Shown in pieces: positions 60,931 to 64,000 of a DNA stretch of 64,000 nt (within the stretch, counting starts at the first letter, position 1; each line of letters starts with the position of its first letter). Source of the DNA: Xanthomarina spongicola (GTDB taxonomy: Bacteria; Bacteroidota; Bacteroidia; Flavobacteriales; Flavobacteriaceae); the NCBI RefSeq assembly GCF_003148645.1, contig NZ_QGGP01000003.1, positions 1 through 64,000 on the forward strand, read 5' to 3'. The position numbers were made by a program, and so were the translations under genes. The notes under the pieces are model-generated. The model was not told the origin of the DNA, made no database searches, and saw nothing but the letters and a program-made list of their open reading frames with translations.

Positions 60931-62745
60931 TTATCTAACTACTAATTTCTTAGTAATAGAGTTTCCATTTTGAGATATTTTCATAATATAAACACCAGCA
61001 TTTAATGTAGAAACATCAAGTCTGTTGTTTTTTACTGTATTCTCAAGAACTTGTTTCCCAAGAATGTCGTAAACAGCTACTTCAATAGCGTCATTAGTTT
61101 TACTTACAATATTTATTGAGCCTGTTGAAGTTGGGTTTGGATATACATTAAAATCTGCTAATTCATAAGAAGTTGTAGATAATGTAAAATCTGTTAATGA
61201 ACGAGCACTTACTTGAGGAGCTCCTCCAAATTCAGCAACAAGAGCAACTAATGGAATCATTCCAGTTGGAATAGTTTGTCCAATATAATCAGCTTCGTTA
61301 AAAGGTCTAAAAGTCATTGGACCAGAACCACCTCCTCTAGAAGTAGGATCTGTAATATCGTAGTTTGTACTTGTAGCAAATGTACCACCTGCATCTGTAA
61401 AAGAGGTATTGTTTATTTGTATTAATTCAGACTCATAAGGCTCCCAGTCAGCAAGTAAATCAGATATAGTAACAACTTGAGGAGTTATAGTAGCTCCAGT
61501 AGTTACTGTAGCATCAGAAACAGGTATAAATTGTAATACACCATTAAATTCTGAAGCTTGACCCATTAAACCAGACATGCCATCGCCAATAGCAAAAGTT
61601 GGAGTAATATTTCCAGCAGTATCATCTATTAAAATTCCTGCACTAGCATCTTGAATGTATTTTTGATTTCTACTTGTTCTAGTGTAAGTAACAGTTGGTG
61701 TGTTTGCTAATTGATAATAAGCACCAGAACCATTAGCAATATAATCTGCTCTTAAAGCAGCTAAGTCAGCAACTGGTGTTGCAGCAGCCACAGAAAAGTT
61801 AACAGTCGCTTCAACAGCTGGTACAATAGGTGCATGAACATTGTCAACTAATTGCATAAACACAGTGTAAGATTGACCATCTGTTACAGGTATCGTTTCA
61901 TCATTAGTATCATATTTCATTGATTGTGCAGTGCCATTAATTGTCCAATGTATATGCCCATCAAATCCACCTGTAGTGGCACCAACATTAAAGTTTTGAA
62001 CATTAATTGATAGGTTAACACTAGTAGTTCCAGGTGTAAATACAGCACCTTCAGCAGGTGTATTTATAGTAAGAGATGGTTCAGTTGGAGTTGCATAAAC
62101 TAAAACATCGTCAAAAGTTTGCCCAATCATTAAATCATCAACACGAACAGTTTCATTTTCAGATGAATCTGATTGACGAAGGTCAAAAGAATCAATGCTA
62201 TTAGCACCATCTTCAGTACCAGAAACACTCGTGCTACCTGCATTAGCAGGATCAATCCAAAGTTGAGCTAAACCAAGGTCTTGGTCATATCTAACAACAG
62301 CTCTATAGGTTTGACCATAAGTCAAATCAGTTGCCCACCAAGTTGGTTGACCTGCAGAAGATGATTTAATACCAACCGTATAATCACCACCACTGGTTCC
62401 AGGACCTACTGTAAGTCGAGCATTGAAATTAACATGTGCAAAATATTCGTTATCAGTTCCAACATAAGCTGCTCCTAAATCATCCACAGAGAAATCTAAA
62501 GCAAAATATATGTCTCCTGAAACAGAAGTAAAACTTTTTCTAGCATCTTCACTAGGAGTACCATGTTGTACCACAGCTTGACCAGAAGAAACTAGTAAGT
62601 CACCTGCTGTACCGCTGCCTGTAGTCCATCCTCCATTTGGAACAAGGCTACCGTCAGGATAAGAAAAGTCTTCTGCTACTATTACTTGTCCAAAAGACAA
62701 GCTTGTAATCATTAGAGCAAATAATAAAAAGTAAATTTTTTTCAT
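60931..62745 (-). CDS. Secreted multidomain protein with DUF5689-like region and T9SS type A sorting domain
   Basis: The 604-residue protein has a signal peptide (MKKIYFLLFALMITSLSFGQ), then an N-terminal beta-jelly-roll-like region (VAEDFSYPDGSLVPNGGWTT; YFALDFSVDDLGAAYVGTDN), an Ig-like or cadherin-like domain near 225-320 (LTINTPAEGAVFTPGTTSVN), and a DUF5689/YhcR-like OB domain near 325-525 (KYIQDASAGILIDDTAGNIT). The T9SS type A tail is at the end (FNVYPNPTSTGSINIVSKTN; LDVSTLNAGVYIMKISQNGN). It is expected to be secreted and surface-attached. Enzyme activity is not evident. Confidence 0.9.
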   Translation of the reverse strand: MKKIYFLLFALMITSLSFGQVIVAEDFSYPDGSLVPNGGWTTGSGTAGDLLVSSGQAVVQHGTPSEDARKSFTSVSGDIYFALDFSVDDLGAAYVGTDNEYFAHVNFNARLTVGPGTSGGDYTVGIKSSSAGQPTWWATDLTYGQTYRAVVRYDQDLGLAQLWIDPANAGSTSVSGTEDGANSIDSFDLRQSDSSENETVRVDDLMIGQTFDDVLVYATPTEPSLTINTPAEGAVFTPGTTSVNLSINVQNFNVGATTGGFDGHIHWTINGTAQSMKYDTNDETIPVTDGQSYTVFMQLVDNVHAPIVPAVEATVNFSVAAATPVADLAALRADYIANGSGAYYQLANTPTVTYTRTSRNQKYIQDASAGILIDDTAGNITPTFAIGDGMSGLMGQASEFNGVLQFIPVSDATVTTGATITPQVVTISDLLADWEPYESELIQINNTSFTDAGGTFATSTNYDITDPTSRGGGSGPMTFRPFNEADYIGQTIPTGMIPLVALVAEFGGAPQVSARSLTDFTLSTTSYELADFNVYPNPTSTGSINIVSKTNDAIEVAVYDILGKQVLENTVKNNRLDVSTLNAGVYIMKISQNGNSITKKLVVR

Positions 62746-62857
62746 AATTGAGTATTTATATAAAATTAAGAAAACAAATATAAGGAGATTTTAGCGTTTT
62801 ATCTAAAAAAAATAAATTAACTCAAGTCATTTTACGCTTATATAACATAAAGTCTAA

Positions 62858-63190
62858 TTACTTAACAATTAGTTTCCTAGTTGCTGTAATGTTATTTTCT
62901 GTTATTTTTATGATATAAATGCCTGCTTTAAGTTTTGAAATATTTAACTCATTTTGAGAAATGGAAACAGTCAAAATAACTTTACCTAATACATTATAGA
63001 TTTCAATTTTTTTCTGAGAATTATTGACTGTATTTATATAAACTTTCCCTTGACTAACTGGATTTGGATAAATAGATAAATTCTCTATGTCTGATGTGTC
63101 ATTTATCAAAACACTATTATTCTGACTAAACCCGTTAAAACTTGTTAAAAAAAGTAAAAAAACTATAATAATGAGGTATTGCTTTTTCAT
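62858..63190 (-). CDS. Minimal T9SS type A cargo: signal peptide plus sorting tail only
   Basis: The start is set at 63190 (MKKQYLIIIVFLLFLTSFNG, then FSQ), the beginning of the signal peptide; the ATG at 63241 would add 17 hydrophobic residues. The 110-residue precursor has about 23 signal residues, a linker of roughly 12 (NNSVLINDTSDIE), and a complete T9SS type A tail (NLSIYPNPVSQGKVYINTVN; KIEIYNVLGKVILTVSISQN; LKAGIYIIKITENNITATRK). There is no passenger domain. It lies upstream of the large T9SS gene on the same strand, 113 bp away. Confidence 0.85.
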   Translation of the reverse strand: MKKQYLIIIVFLLFLTSFNGFSQNNSVLINDTSDIENLSIYPNPVSQGKVYINTVNNSQKKIEIYNVLGKVILTVSISQNELNISKLKAGIYIIKITENNITATRKLIVK

Positions 63191-63311
63191 TTTAAAAATA
63201 TTTAATATAAATATAATTAGTATTGTCAAAAATGATACCAAAAAAACAGTTAAATATTTTAATTAGTTTTGAATGTTAAATCAATGTAATTAACAGATTA
63301 TCTAAAAGTTA

Positions 63312-63339
63312 TTTGTTTTTGTTTAAACCTCTATCTTTG
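63312..63339 (+). promoter_or_regulatory. Possible promoter for the response regulator
   Basis: TTTG at 63312-63315, a 16-base gap and TATCTTTG at 63332-63339 resemble the Bacteroidota promoter, though the spacing is one short of the usual range. It lies 45 bp before the ATG at 63384. Confidence 0.4.
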
Positions 63340-63383
63340 TTATTAATATTATATTTACGCAATGAAAGTAAACAATATAATAA

Positions 63384-64000
63384 ATGAACGAAAAGGACAT
63401 TAAAATACTTCTAGTTGATGACGAGCCAGATATATTAGAAATTATTGGCTACAATTTATCTAATGAAGGATATCAAATAATTACTGCAGAGAATGGAATT
63501 AAAGCTATAAAAAAAGCCAAAAAAGAAAAGCCACAACTAATAATTCTTGATGTAATGATGCCAGAAATGGATGGTATAGAGGCTTGTGAAAATATTAGAA
63601 AAATCCCAGAATTAAAAGATACTATTATTACTTTTTTAACTGCTAGAGGAGAAGATTATTCTCAAGTTGCAGGTTTTGAAGCAGGAGCAGACGATTATAT
63701 AACAAAACCAATTAAACCTAAATTGCTAGTTAGTAAAGTAAAAGCTTTGTTAAGACGATTAAAAGAAGACGGATTAGAAGAGTCTGTTGTAAAAATTGGA
63801 AACCTAATTATTAATAGAGAAGAGTATAAAATTATCTTAAAGAACGAAGAGATTCTTTTGCCAAGAAAGGAATTTGAGTTATTATCTTTACTAGCTTCTA
63901 AACCCGGAAAGGTTTTTAAACGTGAAGAAATACTAGATAAAGTATGGGGAAATGAGGTTGTTGTTGGAGGCAGAACCATTGATGTTCATATTAGAAAACT
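63384..64000 (+). CDS. OmpR/PhoB-type response regulator (3' end outside window)
   Basis: The frame is open from ATG 63384 to the window edge, 205 complete codons. The N-terminal receiver domain (1-125) has the acidic pair in LLVDDEPDILEI, the phospho-acceptor D56 in IILDVMMPEMDG, T-loop FLTARG and Lys in YITKPIKPK. A winged-helix output domain follows (from about residue 135, with LLPRKEFELLSLLASKPGKV, REEILDKVWG and RTIDVHIRKL), the OmpR/PhoB DNA-binding type. The last few residues are cut off by the edge. A sensor kinase probably follows downstream, outside the window. Confidence 0.95.
   Translation, partial: MNEKDIKILLVDDEPDILEIIGYNLSNEGYQIITAENGIKAIKKAKKEKPQLIILDVMMPEMDGIEACENIRKIPELKDTIITFLTARGEDYSQVAGFEAGADDYITKPIKPKLLVSKVKALLRRLKEDGLEESVVKIGNLIINREEYKIILKNEEILLPRKEFELLSLLASKPGKVFKREEILDKVWGNEVVVGGRTIDVHIRK

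Noticed and set aside
1-64000. tRNA, rRNA, insertion sequence and prophage genes
   Set aside because: I looked for tRNA T-loop and acceptor patterns, transposase and integrase motifs, and phage structural genes, and found nothing I can support.

Overview
The window is AT-rich chromosomal DNA from a member of the Flavobacteriaceae (Bacteroidota), probably a marine, gliding or gliding-derived species; the genus cannot be fixed from the sequence alone. The evidence is gldD and gldE beside mutY and ssb, a type IX secretion (T9SS) adhesin with PorP/SprF and OmpA-like partners, several proteins with T9SS type A sorting tails, promoter boxes of the TAnnTTTG type, and typical flavobacterial gene neighbourhoods such as hemD-DUF4271, ftsX-DUF3098-uppP-truB and ahcY beside a phosphopantetheinyl transferase. 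I see no rRNA or tRNA genes, insertion sequences, prophage or CRISPR array.

Layout. 1-7.5 kb: the 3' part of a giant repeat adhesin (type B sorting tail), then PorP/SprF and an OmpA/TPR/beta-propeller protein. 7.5-13.4 kb: RNase G, a 30-residue basic protein and HU on the minus strand, then mutY-ssb-gldE-gldD. 13.4-18.1 kb: an accessory island. It holds a lipoprotein with an HELMH zincin motif, whose start region carries four copies of a heptamer that leave the only good ATG out of frame. The lipoprotein is followed by three related exported partner genes, and the second and third are each preceded by an orphan copy of the lipoprotein's C-terminal tail. This is the most unusual part of the window and looks like a polymorphic, possibly phase-variable effector locus with silent tail/partner cassettes. 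18.1-25.2 kb: a Cys-rich HMA lipoprotein, EamA transporter, LolA-like protein, rplU-rpmA, DUF1569, ahcY, Sfp-type transferase and a PcrB-like prenyltransferase. 25.2-31.1 kb: a probable thiamine/cofactor salvage operon (thiamine-binding protein, PnuC/PnuT, NadR-like kinase, DUF4301, ArfB) next to a TPP riboswitch that leads a TonB-dependent receptor.

31.1-43 kb is core metabolism and envelope: greA, HIT, a histidine kinase, flavin reductase, a DUF3127 protein with an SSB-like tip, aat, two tandem ppk2 genes, tag, a thioredoxin-fold protein, a TonB-like protein, truB, uppP, DUF3098 and ftsX. 43-46.7 kb holds leuS and a GIY-YIG nuclease gene enclosed by five roughly 52-bp hairpin repeats in both orientations, resembling a REP/BIME array. 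46.7-64 kb contains a YugP-type peptidase, Lrp regulator, saccharopine dehydrogenase-like enzyme, pckA, T9SS cargo proteins, hemD, polyprenol-phosphate mannosyltransferase, a dihydroorotase-like protein, tyrS, a LuxE-like acyltransferase and a truncated OmpR-type response regulator at the right edge.

The genes form short operons separated by strong hairpin terminators, about a dozen of which are listed. Shine-Dalgarno sequences are generally absent, as expected in this phylum, so starts were chosen from signal peptides, family alignments remembered from the literature, and promoter boxes.
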